Shown: in pieces, positions 32,688 to 40,040 of the stretch
How the letters are laid out: each line of letters starts with the position of its first letter
Position numbering within the stretch: the stretch's first letter is position 1
NCBI RefSeq assembly: GCF_026646375.1
Contig: NZ_JAIPPU010000006.1
Location: forward strand, 1 to 64,000
Origin: Acetobacterium wieringae
GTDB lineage: Bacteria > Bacillota > Clostridia > Eubacteriales > Eubacteriaceae
DNA: 64,000 nucleotides
Reading direction: 5' to 3'
Notes under the pieces: model-generated
Database searches by the model: none
What the model was told of the DNA's origin: nothing
Seen by the model: only the letters and a program-made list of their open reading frames with translations
Position numbers and translations under genes: made by a program

Positions 32688-33209
32688 TTATGCTTGTTTT
32701 TGTTCTGCGATCGCATTTAATGCGACAACCAATCCACGCATGTTTCCGTTAAGTACGTTAACAAAACCTGAAATTGGTGCGTTCAAGCCGCCAAGAACCT
32801 TGGCAACCAATACTTCCCGTGGTGGTAATTCAGCTAGATCCTGGACGCCTTTGACATCTAAAACTTTACCATCTACCATACCTGCTTTAATTTCTAAAGC
32901 CTTATGTTTTTTTGCAAACTCGCTGAGTAATTTAGCTGGTGCAACTGGATCTGTATCACAGAAAGCAATTGCAGTAGGTCCAACCAAAACGTCAAGTAAA
33001 CCTTCAAAACCGGTTTCTTTTGCAGCGAACCGCATCATTGAATTTTTATATACCTTATAGTCGATACCTGCTGCTCTCGCCAGGGAACGTAACTCAGTTA
33101 CTTCTTCAACATTCAACCCACGATAATCTACGAGAACCGCTGTTTGAGCGTTACGAAGTTTTTGCGCAATTTCCTGGACAATCACTTGTTTTTCTTCAAT
33201 TTTTGGCAT
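32688..33209 (-). CDS. rplJ: Ribosomal protein L10
   Basis: A 173-residue stalk base protein binding 23S rRNA and L7/L12 dimers. Typical stretches are TAVLVDYRGLNVEEVTELRS, VYKNSMMRFAAKETGFEGLL and LGGLNAPISGFVNVLNGNMR. It is preceded by an L10 leader through which the L10(L12) complex represses its own operon. Confidence 0.99.
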   Translation of the reverse strand: MPKIEEKQVIVQEIAQKLRNAQTAVLVDYRGLNVEEVTELRSLARAAGIDYKVYKNSMMRFAAKETGFEGLLDVLVGPTAIAFCDTDPVAPAKLLSEFAKKHKALEIKAGMVDGKVLDVKGVQDLAELPPREVLVAKVLGGLNAPISGFVNVLNGNMRGLVVALNAIAEQKQA

Positions 33210-33224
33210 GTATTATCTGCACCT

Positions 33225-33362
33225 CCTTTATAAAATCGTATCAAAAAAGCTCACTCCACAGCGTGAAGAGAGCTTTATTATTCATAAGCGTTTATCTCTT
33301 CAACCTCGGTAGGATTTACAAACCTACTGTCTATGGATGAATGCGTCTTTTACAACGACGTT
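33225..33362 (-). ncRNA. Ribosomal protein L10 leader with terminator
   Basis: On the minus strand AAGACGCATTC...GACAGTAGGTTTG...ATCCTACCGAGGTTGAAG matches the L10 leader (Rfam L10_leader). An attenuator follows, AAAGCTCTC...AGTGAGCTTTTTTGA (about 33242-33276). Binding of L10-L12 is expected to end or reduce transcription of rplJ-rplL. Confidence 0.92.
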
Positions 33363-33391
33363 ATTGTATCATTTGTCATTTTCTATGTCAA
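33363..33391 (-). promoter_or_regulatory. Promoter of rplJ-rplL
   Basis: Minus strand TTGACA (33386-33391), 17 bp, TACAAT (33363-33368), immediately before the L10 leader. Confidence 0.9.
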
Positions 33392-33429
33392 GTCGTTTCA
33401 AAGTTTATTATTTATAAAGCAATAAACTT

Positions 33430-34119
33430 CTAGATTTTTCCTGTATTGACTTTAACTCCAGGACTCATGGTGCTTGCCAGGGTTACACTGCGGAAGTATT
33501 GACCTTTGGCAGCAGCTGGTTTTGCTTTTTTAACAGTTTCCAATAATACCATCATGTTTTCTTTTAAGGCTTCTTCGGTAAATGATGCTTTTCCGATGAT
33601 TACGTGAATAATATTGGTCTTATCCAAACGATACTCAACCTTACCGGCTTTGGTATCCGCTACAGCTTTGGCAATATCCATGGTTACAGTTCCTGATTTA
33701 GGATTTGGCATTAACCCTTTAGGTCCTAATACTCGACCTAAACGACCAACCTTACCCATCATATCTGGAGTAGCAATCATTACATCAAAATCAAACCAGT
33801 TTTCTTTTTGAATTTTATCGATCATATCGTCTTCACCAAAGAAATCGGCGCCTGCTTCTTCAGCTTCTTTGAGTTTATCACCTTTGGCGATAACCAGAAC
33901 TTTAACTGATTTACCAGTACCATGTGGCAGAACGATTGCTCCACGAACCTGTTGATCTGCATGACGTGAGTCAACACCCAATTTAACATGCAATTCAATG
34001 GTTTCATCAAACTTTGCTGTAGCCAGTTTTTTGACTTGTGCAATTGCTGCATCAATTTCAAAAAGTTCTTGCTTGTCAAAGCTTTTTACCAAATCCTGAT
34101 ATTTTTTTCCTTTTTTCAT
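33430..34119 (-). CDS. rplA: Ribosomal protein L1
   Basis: A 229-residue 50S protein of the L1 stalk. Conserved [55 protein letters not shown] and [13 protein letters not shown] are clear. 61 nt downstream of rplK; SD AAGGAGG. Confidence 0.99.
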   Translation of the reverse strand: MKKGKKYQDLVKSFDKQELFEIDAAIAQVKKLATAKFDETIELHVKLGVDSRHADQQVRGAIVLPHGTGKSVKVLVIAKGDKLKEAEEAGADFFGEDDMIDKIQKENWFDFDVMIATPDMMGKVGRLGRVLGPKGLMPNPKSGTVTMDIAKAVADTKAGKVEYRLDKTNIIHVIIGKASFTEEALKENMMVLLETVKKAKPAAAKGQYFRSVTLASTMSPGVKVNTGKI

Positions 34120-34180
34120 CTTTGCCTCCTTGTGGTAATAGCGGTTTCCCTCCCACTTAAGGTGTTTCTACCTTCTAAAA

Positions 34181-34606
34181 TTATTCTTCGATTGTGATAC
34201 CCATGCTACGGGCAGTTCCAGCGATCATTCTCATCGCTGCTTCAACAGATGCTGCATTTAAATCTGGCATCTTTAATGTTGCAATTTCTCTTAACTGTTC
34301 AGTTGTAACCTTAGCTACCTTCGTTTTGTTTGGTACCCCAGATCCAGACTCAATACCAGCAACTTTCTTTAATAGAACCGCAGCTGGTGGTGTTTTTGTA
34401 ATAAATGAGTAAGATCGATCCTGATAAACAGTGATTACAACAGGAATAATCATTCCCGCTTCATTTGCAGTTTTTGCATTGAATTCTTTACAGAATCCCA
34501 TAATGTTAACCCCATGTTGACCTAATGCAGGACCAACTGGTGGTGCTGGTGTTGCTTTACCGGCAGGAATTTGTAATTTAATCATACCAATTACTTTTTT
34601 TGCCAT
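34181..34606 (-). CDS. rplK: Ribosomal protein L11
   Basis: A 141-residue 50S protein of the GTPase-associated centre. Conserved [36 protein letters not shown] and [18 protein letters not shown]. Preceded by AAGGAGGTGTTATC. Between nusG and rplA as in most bacteria. Confidence 0.99.
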   Translation of the reverse strand: MAKKVIGMIKLQIPAGKATPAPPVGPALGQHGVNIMGFCKEFNAKTANEAGMIIPVVITVYQDRSYSFITKTPPAAVLLKKVAGIESGSGVPNKTKVAKVTTEQLREIATLKMPDLNAASVEAAMRMIAGTARSMGITIEE

Positions 34607-34677
34607 GATAACACCTCCTTCATTTTATTATAGTTTTTTTTCTCCTAAAGGAGCAAGCATGAAGAATAGTTTTTTCC

Positions 34678-35214
34678 TTAAGTGTTTAATTTTTCTATTT
34701 GTTCAAATCCCAGTTCAGCGAGGGTATCTCGACCAAACATGGAAACATTGACCTTGACCTTTGATTTCTCGGCATGCACTTCTTCAATAACACCAGTGAA
34801 CCCTTCTAATGGTCCTTCAATGACCTTGACTTCTTCACCAACATGCATACTGATTTCCACACGTTGCTGACGAATGCCCATACTCTTAAGTTCAGACTTT
34901 GAGAGCGGAACAGGTTTTGAAGCAGGACCAACAAACCCGGTCACACCACGGGTATTTCGGACAACATACCATGAATCATCTGTCATGAACATTTTAATCA
35001 TGACATAACCTGGAAATAGCTTTTTTTCCTTAACGACTTTTTTGCCGTTTTTACTTTCCACTATTTCTTGTACGGGAACCTGAACCTCAAGGATCACGTC
35101 CTCCATATTTCTGTTTTCTACGGTGGCTTCAATGCTAGCCTTTACCTTATTCTCATAACCGGAATAGGTATGTGCTACAAACCATTGGGCCTGTTCCTGT
35201 TGATTAGTATCCAT
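34678..35214 (-). CDS. nusG: Transcription elongation/antitermination factor NusG
   Basis: A 178-residue factor with an NGN domain (WFVAHTYSGYENKVKASIEA; LFPGYVMIKMFMTDDSWYVV; RGVTGFVGPASKPVPLS) and a C-terminal KOW domain (EVKVIEGPLEGFTGVIEEVH). It binds RNA polymerase and links it to other factors. Starts 13 nt after secE. Confidence 0.98.
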   Translation of the reverse strand: MDTNQQEQAQWFVAHTYSGYENKVKASIEATVENRNMEDVILEVQVPVQEIVESKNGKKVVKEKKLFPGYVMIKMFMTDDSWYVVRNTRGVTGFVGPASKPVPLSKSELKSMGIRQQRVEISMHVGEEVKVIEGPLEGFTGVIEEVHAEKSKVKVNVSMFGRDTLAELGFEQIEKLNT

Positions 35215-35227
35215 GGTTCTCCCTTAC

Positions 35228-35605
35228 CTAAATGTTCATAAATAACGCGGCAAGTGCACCTAATCCTGAATCAACAACCCAAACGAGAAAAGTGAATATC
35301 CCAACAATCCCGGCAACAACACCAGATTTCTTTATCAATTCATCTTTAGTTAACCAAGTAACTTTTCGCAGTTCATGATGTACGCCTTTTAAAAAGCCAA
35401 CCATCTTCTGAAAAATATTCGGTTCTTTGCTTTTATCGCTTGACTTCTTTGCTGTTTTTTTCTCATTTTTTGCCGTTGACTGAGGCGCTTTCTTTTCCTC
35501 TTTTACGAGGTTTGCAGCCTTATCATCGGTTTTTTGTGCCTGTTGTGGGGTGTTATCTTTTCCTTGTTTACTACTGGCATTTTTACTTTTTTTGTTAGTT
35601 GCCAT
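35228..35605 (-). CDS. secE: Preprotein translocase subunit SecE with a long lysine-rich N-terminus
   Basis: A 125-residue protein. The SecE core is the last 60 residues: FLKGVHHELRKVTWLTKDEL followed by one transmembrane helix (VVAGIVGIFTFLVWVV). The first 60 residues are a low-complexity Lys/Ala/Ser/Gln segment not seen in the short B. subtilis protein. Part of the SecYEG channel. Position rpmG-secE-nusG is conserved. Confidence 0.96.
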   Translation of the reverse strand: MATNKKSKNASSKQGKDNTPQQAQKTDDKAANLVKEEKKAPQSTAKNEKKTAKKSSDKSKEPNIFQKMVGFLKGVHHELRKVTWLTKDELIKKSGVVAGIVGIFTFLVWVVDSGLGALAALFMNI

Positions 35606-35623
35606 GATATTCCTCTTTATCCA

Positions 35624-35773
35624 TTATTTCGTTTCTTTATGTGGTGTATGCTTCTTGCAAAACTTGCAATATTTATCCACTTCTAAACGATCAGGGTTAT
35701 TCTTCTTGTTTTTCATGGTATCGTAATTTCTTTGCTTGCATTCTGTACATGCTAAAGTAACTTTTACTCTCAT
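35624..35773 (-). CDS. rpmG: Ribosomal protein L33
   Basis: A 49-residue protein starting [20 protein letters not shown] with [20 protein letters not shown] and the two CxxC pairs of the zinc-binding (C+) form. GGAGGTGCTGGA lies just before the ATG. First gene of the rpmG-secE-nusG-rplK-rplA block. Confidence 0.98.
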   Translation of the reverse strand: MRVKVTLACTECKQRNYDTMKNKKNNPDRLEVDKYCKFCKKHTPHKETK

Positions 35774-35853
35774 TCCAGCACCTCCTACATCCTTATATCA
35801 ACACCCGCAGGAACATGCAGGCACACGTTCCCTATTTTCATAGTCACTAACAT

Positions 35854-35883
35854 AGAATACCATATGACCCTAATTTTTGTCAA
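35854..35883 (-). promoter_or_regulatory. Promoter of the rpmG-secE-nusG block
   Basis: Minus strand TTGACA (35878-35883), 18 bp, TATTCT (35854-35859), about 80 nt before rpmG. Confidence 0.75.
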
Positions 35884-35949
35884 TGAAAACATTGATAATC
35901 ATCTATGATTTTCTTTATCGGTGACTGTCCGATTATTATTGCGTTGATC

Positions 35950-35976
35950 CAAATAAAAAAAGGCTTAGAGCCTTTT
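35950..35976. terminator. Terminator between the GNAT gene and the ribosomal block
   Basis: AAAAAAAGGCTTAGAGCCTTTTGAAC: AAAAGGCT/AGCCTTTT with a 3-nt loop; on the minus strand it follows the acetyltransferase gene and ends in T residues. Confidence 0.8.
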
Positions 35977-36028
35977 GAACAACATTAAAATTATATCAGC
36001 AACGCCGAAAATAATCAAGCAGCATTTA

Positions 36029-36526
36029 CTATTTTTCTATTTTTAATCCCCAATAATCGCAACCAATCAAGTTTCCGTCGATATCAACTGCCTCTGGCAT
36101 ATGCCCCCATAACCTGAACCCATGTTTTTTTACAAGCTTACGGCTGCTGATATTGGTGTCAAATACGACTGCTACAAGGTTTCTGAAGCCGATTTCCCGG
36201 GCCGCTTCAATCGCTCGCTGCATTAACATTGAACCAATGCCCTGGCGGTGAAAACGGCTGTCCAGGTAATAACTTATTTCTGAAGTAAAGCGAAACCCCT
36301 CTCTGCCAGCACGAAATTCTGTGAGTGTTACCCATCCAACCACGTTGCCATCGACTTCGGCCACATACATCGGATGTCGTGGCGCTGAATGATGAATGAA
36401 CCAGTCTTTGCGCATCTCCATGGTTGCCGGCGAAAGCTGAGCCGTAAATTTTCGGGCCGCAATGGACTCGTTCAGAATTTCCAGCACTCTTAAGTAGTCT
36501 CTTTCTTCTACTAATCGTATTTCCAA
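36029..36526 (-). CDS. GNAT-family N-acetyltransferase (phosphinothricin acetyltransferase-like)
   Basis: A 165-residue acetyl-CoA-dependent acetyltransferase. The acetyl-CoA loop is YYLDSRFHRQGIGSMLMQRA (R/Q-x-x-G-I-G), with the following NLVAVVFDTNISSRKLVKKH and GFRLWGHMPEAVDIDG. The pattern is close to the phosphinothricin/methionine sulfone acetyltransferases. Substrate not proven. Convergent orientation is absent: it reads away from the upstream membrane-peptide gene with its own terminator. Confidence 0.88.
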   Translation of the reverse strand: MEIRLVEERDYLRVLEILNESIAARKFTAQLSPATMEMRKDWFIHHSAPRHPMYVAEVDGNVVGWVTLTEFRAGREGFRFTSEISYYLDSRFHRQGIGSMLMQRAIEAAREIGFRNLVAVVFDTNISSRKLVKKHGFRLWGHMPEAVDIDGNLIGCDYWGLKIEK

Positions 36527-36601
36527 TGTGTCAATTATCTCCTGTTTATTCAGATTGTTTTTTTTGTGTTCGGATTACTCAGAAAACACGCTATCAACCG
36601 T

Positions 36602-36787
36602 TTATTTGCGACCAATTTTACCAAACCAGGCAATCAGCACCGTCGCAATAAAAATAATGGCAACGACTCCTGCTGTTGTAATCAGCGGAGAAAGGAGCAC
36701 ACTAATCCATGCAATAATGATTGGAGAAATGAGCGCAAACAATAAAAGCAGTCCACAGACAATTAAATACTTTTTATAGTTTTCCAT
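36602..36787 (-). CDS. Small two-helix membrane protein
   Basis: A 61-residue protein from the ATG at 36787 (GGGGGAGTGCTT before it) with two hydrophobic segments (YLIVCGLLLLFALISPII and ISVLLSPLITTAGVVAIIFI) and a basic end. Family unknown. 75 nt upstream of the GNAT gene. Confidence 0.65.
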   Translation of the reverse strand: MENYKKYLIVCGLLLLFALISPIIIAWISVLLSPLITTAGVVAIIFIATVLIAWFGKIGRK

Positions 36788-36964
36788 AAGCACTCCCCCC
36801 GTTTTTGCATTGCTGCCGCTTAATAACTCTATGAAGTATAAACCTTGTTGTCATACTTTGCAACCGTTTCTTACTTATTTAATTAATTATTTACATACGA
36901 CTGTCAATCAAACGGAAATAATAAATACCGTACAAAAAAAACGGCCTTCGCCGTCAGATTCAAA

Positions 36965-37041
36965 TGGTGCACCCGAGAGGATTCGAACCTCCGGCACGCA
37001 GTTTAGGAAACTACTGCTCTATCCACCTGAGCTACGGGCGC
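36965..37041 (-). tRNA. tRNA-Arg (anticodon CCT)
   Basis: A 77-nt cloverleaf on the minus strand: acceptor GCGCCCG/CGGGTGC, D arm GCTCAGGTGGATAGAGC, anticodon stem GTAGT/ACTGC with loop TTCCTAA (anticodon CCT, codon AGG), T arm GGAGGTTCGAATCCTCT, encoded CCA. No repeat of its 3' end is seen elsewhere in the window. Confidence 0.97.
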
Positions 37042-37182
37042 ACAAAACACTTGCTTATTATATCAGACAATTAATCCTTTGAAAATAGTTTTTCTCAGAA
37101 CTGTCTTAAGATAAGCGCTAAATTTTAAAAAAAGGATACCCGAATGATATCCTTTTTGTGTATATATTTTTTTTAACTAACC

Positions 37183-38004
37183 TTAATTGGTACCGTAGTA
37201 TTCTTCCATGGTTTTTCCGCTATTATATATCGCCGTCGCCACATCTACACCCAAATAGCGTAAATGCCAGGGCTCGTAGGCGTAACCGGTAATATCGGTT
37301 TTACCCTGAGGATAGCGGATAATAAACCCGTACTTATGGGCGTTATCCTTGATGAATTGACCTTCTGGTGTTGCACCAAAACTCTCTAACAGATCAAAAC
37401 CGACAGACGCACTGGTGACATCCATGGCTAAACCCAGTTGATGTTCGCTCATACCCGGTCGGGCGCTCACCAGTTCAGCCCCGTCAACCCCATATGTATC
37501 CACATTCCAGGCATATAACTCAGACTGCGTTTCATACGAACGATACCCTGAACAGCAGTACAATTCCAGACCAGATTCCTCCGCCGCTTTAAACAGTTTC
37601 GTCAGTCCATCAGCAGCGACACTTCGCAGTTGAGTATCACGAGTTGACGGTAAATCAACCGTGACCAGATCGCTGGGGATATAGCTGGCGGTGATACTGT
37701 GATTTTTATTAACCAGTGTCGTAATACTGTCTGTCCCCGTTCCATTTACTACTGCTGTGTTTTTTGTTTCGGTCTGTACCGGTTGTTGAGTTTCAACCGT
37801 CTGAGTTGATGTAGCCGGATCAGCCTCTGTTTTTGTATTTGTTGTTTGAGCCGTTGATGCCTGCGAATTTTTCTGGTTCGTTAGTTCTGACTGGGTTTCG
37901 TTACGATTCCAAAAACCGAGAGTCAAAACTGAAATAGAAAGAATCAGAATGATCGCCAGACCACCGCATGCAACTATAAAACGTTTTTTATCTTTGATTC
38001 GCAT
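37183..38004 (-). CDS. D-Ala-D-Ala carboxypeptidase, VanY/LdcB type (M15B)
   Basis: A 273-residue peptidoglycan peptidase anchored by an N-terminal helix (FIVACGGLAIILILSISVLT, about residues 9-30). A Ser/Thr/Gln-rich linker to about residue 95 is followed by the catalytic domain. Zinc ligands and catalytic residues sit in GYRSYETQSELY, PGMSEHQLGLAMDVTSA (SxHxxGxAxD) and YEPWHLRYLG. It trims peptide stems outside the membrane. Monocistronic. Confidence 0.93.
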   Translation of the reverse strand: MRIKDKKRFIVACGGLAIILILSISVLTLGFWNRNETQSELTNQKNSQASTAQTTNTKTEADPATSTQTVETQQPVQTETKNTAVVNGTGTDSITTLVNKNHSITASYIPSDLVTVDLPSTRDTQLRSVAADGLTKLFKAAEESGLELYCCSGYRSYETQSELYAWNVDTYGVDGAELVSARPGMSEHQLGLAMDVTSASVGFDLLESFGATPEGQFIKDNAHKYGFIIRYPQGKTDITGYAYEPWHLRYLGVDVATAIYNSGKTMEEYYGTN

Positions 38005-38218
38005 TTTTTGACCTTCTTCTTTTTGTATTCGTTTTATTATACACCATCTCTAAAAATTCGCATAACTTTTTATGAAATAATCCCCGGTAGAATATCATAT
38101 TCTTCCGGGGACTCATCACAATTTACACGTTTGATTCGATGCCATAAAAAAAAACAGAACAAAAAGTCCTGCCTTCAAGCATGGAAATAATCAGTTTTAT
38201 GCAATTATTTATTTGTTA

Positions 38219-38437
38219 TTAAAAGCGCATTTTCGCTTCCATAATCTTCTTTTGCGCTTCTCGCATTTTAGCGATCGCTATAAAAATCTCCTGGGACACA
38301 TTATCCTTTGATGTTCCCTGCAATTTATCGGCCCATTCCTGATAGCCTGCAATATGGTCTCCGGTGTGATTAATCCAATGAGCAAGAAACACCTTGAAAA
38401 TATCGGCTTCTTTATCCATATTTAATTTAGCCTCCAT
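38219..38437 (-). CDS. Small helical protein, paralogue of the C-terminus of the His-rich protein
   Basis: A 72-residue protein. Residues about 12-70 (FKVFLAHWINHTGDHIAGYQ ... FIAIAKMREAQKKIMEAK) align with the last 60 residues of the His-rich protein at 39219 (LGLLLDHWVAHNQDHAMEYN ... IEAIALMSEADKHLVAAK). The shared HW--H--DH pattern could bind metal. It ends a four-gene leftward group: His-rich protein, CooT-like, DUF3842-like and this one. The 38438 stop TAG and its own ATG lie 1 nt apart. Confidence 0.75.
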   Translation of the reverse strand: MEAKLNMDKEADIFKVFLAHWINHTGDHIAGYQEWADKLQGTSKDNVSQEIFIAIAKMREAQKKIMEAKMRF

Positions 38438-38860
38438 CTAAACTTCTCCCAAATTGAGCTCTTTTTTAATCAAGGATACTGCTTCACGAATTTGAAGTAG
38501 TAGAGGTTTTTCCTCCAGTGAAACAATATGGTGATTTTCCGGTAGAATCGGAATATAGATTTTAAATCCATCACTATTTCCAATGGCTTCAACCATTTTC
38601 GGAGTGACTTCTCCCATCATCGAGTTTGGAATGGTCATTGCAATTGAACTGATGATAAAATCAGCTTTTTTAACGGTAACAGCAATGGCGTTTTCGCCAG
38701 TAGCGCCCTTATTAGCGCCCTTTTTTAACATCGCCGCAGTGGCCAGCGCATTGGTTCCCAAACCATATATTTCAATATATGGTGGTATTTCATCTTTTAA
38801 AATACCCACAATTCGAGAGCCAATGCCTCCTCCCATGCCGTCTAGCACTACTATGTTCAT
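38438..38860 (-). CDS. DUF3842-like protein
   Basis: A 140-residue protein starting MNIVVLDGMGGGIGSRIVGI with a glycine-rich nucleotide-like loop at the N-terminus and PYIEIYGLGTNALATAAMLK. I recall this as the DUF3842 family, seen in acetogens and Clostridia beside CODH/hydrogenase accessory genes. Function unknown. 3 nt from the CooT-like gene upstream and 0 nt from the next gene, so it is in a nickel-related operon. Confidence 0.78.
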   Translation of the reverse strand: MNIVVLDGMGGGIGSRIVGILKDEIPPYIEIYGLGTNALATAAMLKKGANKGATGENAIAVTVKKADFIISSIAMTIPNSMMGEVTPKMVEAIGNSDGFKIYIPILPENHHIVSLEEKPLLLQIREAVSLIKKELNLGEV

Positions 38861-38863
38861 CGT

Positions 38864-39061
38864 CTAGACCGTTGTTCCTTCAATAATAATTTTGTGGTTA
38901 AGAAGCTTTACTTCTTTTAATTTCCCTTGAACAATTTTTGTACCACCCAATAAATCCGACAGGGTTAAACTGCCATCTTCATTTGGAACGATATCAACAA
39001 CATAGTCCATAATTTTAGTTTCTCCTTCAGGAGTGATCATATAAGCTGAAGATTCACACAT
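38864..39061 (-). CDS. cooT: CooT-family small nickel-binding protein
   Basis: A 65-residue protein starting MCESSAYMITPEGETKIMDY, with Cys at position 2 as in CooT, where that Cys binds Ni(II) in the dimer. The rest (VDIVPNEDGSLTLSDLLGGT; VKLLNHKIIIEGTTV) follows the CooT/RNA-binding-like beta-barrel pattern. CooT is linked to CO dehydrogenase nickel supply, and acsA/acsB lie about 1 kb upstream in the same orientation. SD GGAGACTGAGAAC. Confidence 0.85.
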   Translation of the reverse strand: MCESSAYMITPEGETKIMDYVVDIVPNEDGSLTLSDLLGGTKIVQGKLKEVKLLNHKIIIEGTTV

Positions 39062-39107
39062 GTTCTCAGTCTCCTTTCTTCTAATTGAGGTTATTTTAAC
39101 ATAGACT

Positions 39108-39131
39108 GCCCCCTAACACAAGTCAGGGGGC
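39108..39131. terminator. GC-rich hairpin upstream of the cooT group
   Basis: GCCCCCT-AACACAAGTC-AGGGGGC followed on the plus strand by AACTGGTTTTTT; minus-strand T content is low, so polarity is unclear. It divides the His-rich gene from cooT. Confidence 0.55.
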
Positions 39132-39218
39132 AACTGGTTTTTTATGCGCTTTTGACACGAGTTTTATCGCGATTCGTTTAATCCGCACTACTCAAGTCGT
39201 TTAAAATTTTAGAGTTAT

Positions 39219-39866
39219 TTAGCCTAACTCTTTTTTTGCTGCCACCAGATGCTTATCGGCTTCACTCATCAGTGCTATCGCTTCGATTAAGGACTCGGCA
39301 ACATCATTTTTTCCCAGTCGATTCATTTTTTCAACCCAGGTATTATATTCCATGGCATGATCCTGATTGTGTGCCACCCAATGATCCAGTAGTAATCCTA
39401 GAATTTCAACATCTTTATTTTCGATGTCACCACCATGGCAACAACCAGCGCCGTTTTTATTGTGGTGTCCACAATGACCGTCACCGTGAACATGAGGGTG
39501 AGGATGATCGTGGCTGTGCGAGTGATCGTGACCGTGGGGATGATCATGGCCATGTACATGGGCCTGACTTTCATGTCCATGTGCGTGCTCATGTTTATGA
39601 GGGTGGGGATGGGCGTGATTATGCGTGTGTTCGTGCTCATGTTCTGCAGTGTGGGTATGCTCGCTTCCATGATCATGGTCATCGCTGTGGGGATGACTGT
39701 GTGTGTGACCATGTTCGTGATTATGCTCATGAATGTGTTCATGACCTTCATCCCCAGTATGAGGATGCGCATGTTGATGTTCGTGTTGGGCTCCACCTAT
39801 ATGAGGATGGCCTTCTTCATGGGCATGATGCTCACCATGGCTGTGTTGTTCTTTATTGCTACACAT
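39219..39866 (-). CDS. Histidine-rich metal (probably nickel) storage protein
   Basis: A 215-residue protein. Residues 1-145 carry about 55 His, mostly as H-x-H with Glu, Asp, Pro or Gly between, plus a Cys pair (GHCGHHNKNGAGCCHGG) at the end of that part. The last 65 residues form a helical domain (LGLLLDHWVAHNQDHAMEYN...) shared with the 72-residue protein at 38219. It is a functional analogue of CooJ, UreE tails or HypB tails, which store or deliver nickel. It lies between acsB's terminator and the CooT-like gene, so nickel for CODH/ACS is the likely cargo; zinc or cobalt cannot be excluded. Confidence 0.85.
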   Translation of the reverse strand: MCSNKEQHSHGEHHAHEEGHPHIGGAQHEHQHAHPHTGDEGHEHIHEHNHEHGHTHSHPHSDDHDHGSEHTHTAEHEHEHTHNHAHPHPHKHEHAHGHESQAHVHGHDHPHGHDHSHSHDHPHPHVHGDGHCGHHNKNGAGCCHGGDIENKDVEILGLLLDHWVAHNQDHAMEYNTWVEKMNRLGKNDVAESLIEAIALMSEADKHLVAAKKELG

Positions 39867-39973
39867 ATTGTTTCCTCCTGTTGATCTTATTTTAATAATT
39901 ATAGCATCAATTTCTTAATAAAACTATAGCTATTTTGAATTATTCTAAACTGCATAGATTTATGTTTAGGTTA

Positions 39974-40003
39974 AAAAAAGGCAGAACACGACTGTGTTCT
40001 GCC
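39974..40003 (-). terminator. Terminator of the acsA-cooC-acsB unit
   Basis: Minus strand AAGGCAGAACAC-AGTC-GTGTTCTGCCTT followed by TTTTT, 38 nt after the acsB stop. Confidence 0.92.
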
Positions 40004-40040
40004 TTCAGGCATGTCTTTATTTTGACGGCGTCAAAATTAA

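Noticed and set aside
39236-39895. Long plus-strand ORFs of 219 and 149 residues opposite the His-rich gene
   Set aside because: They are the complement of the CAC/CAT-rich His codons (giving Met, Val, Cys, Asp runs), without ribosome sites or domains.
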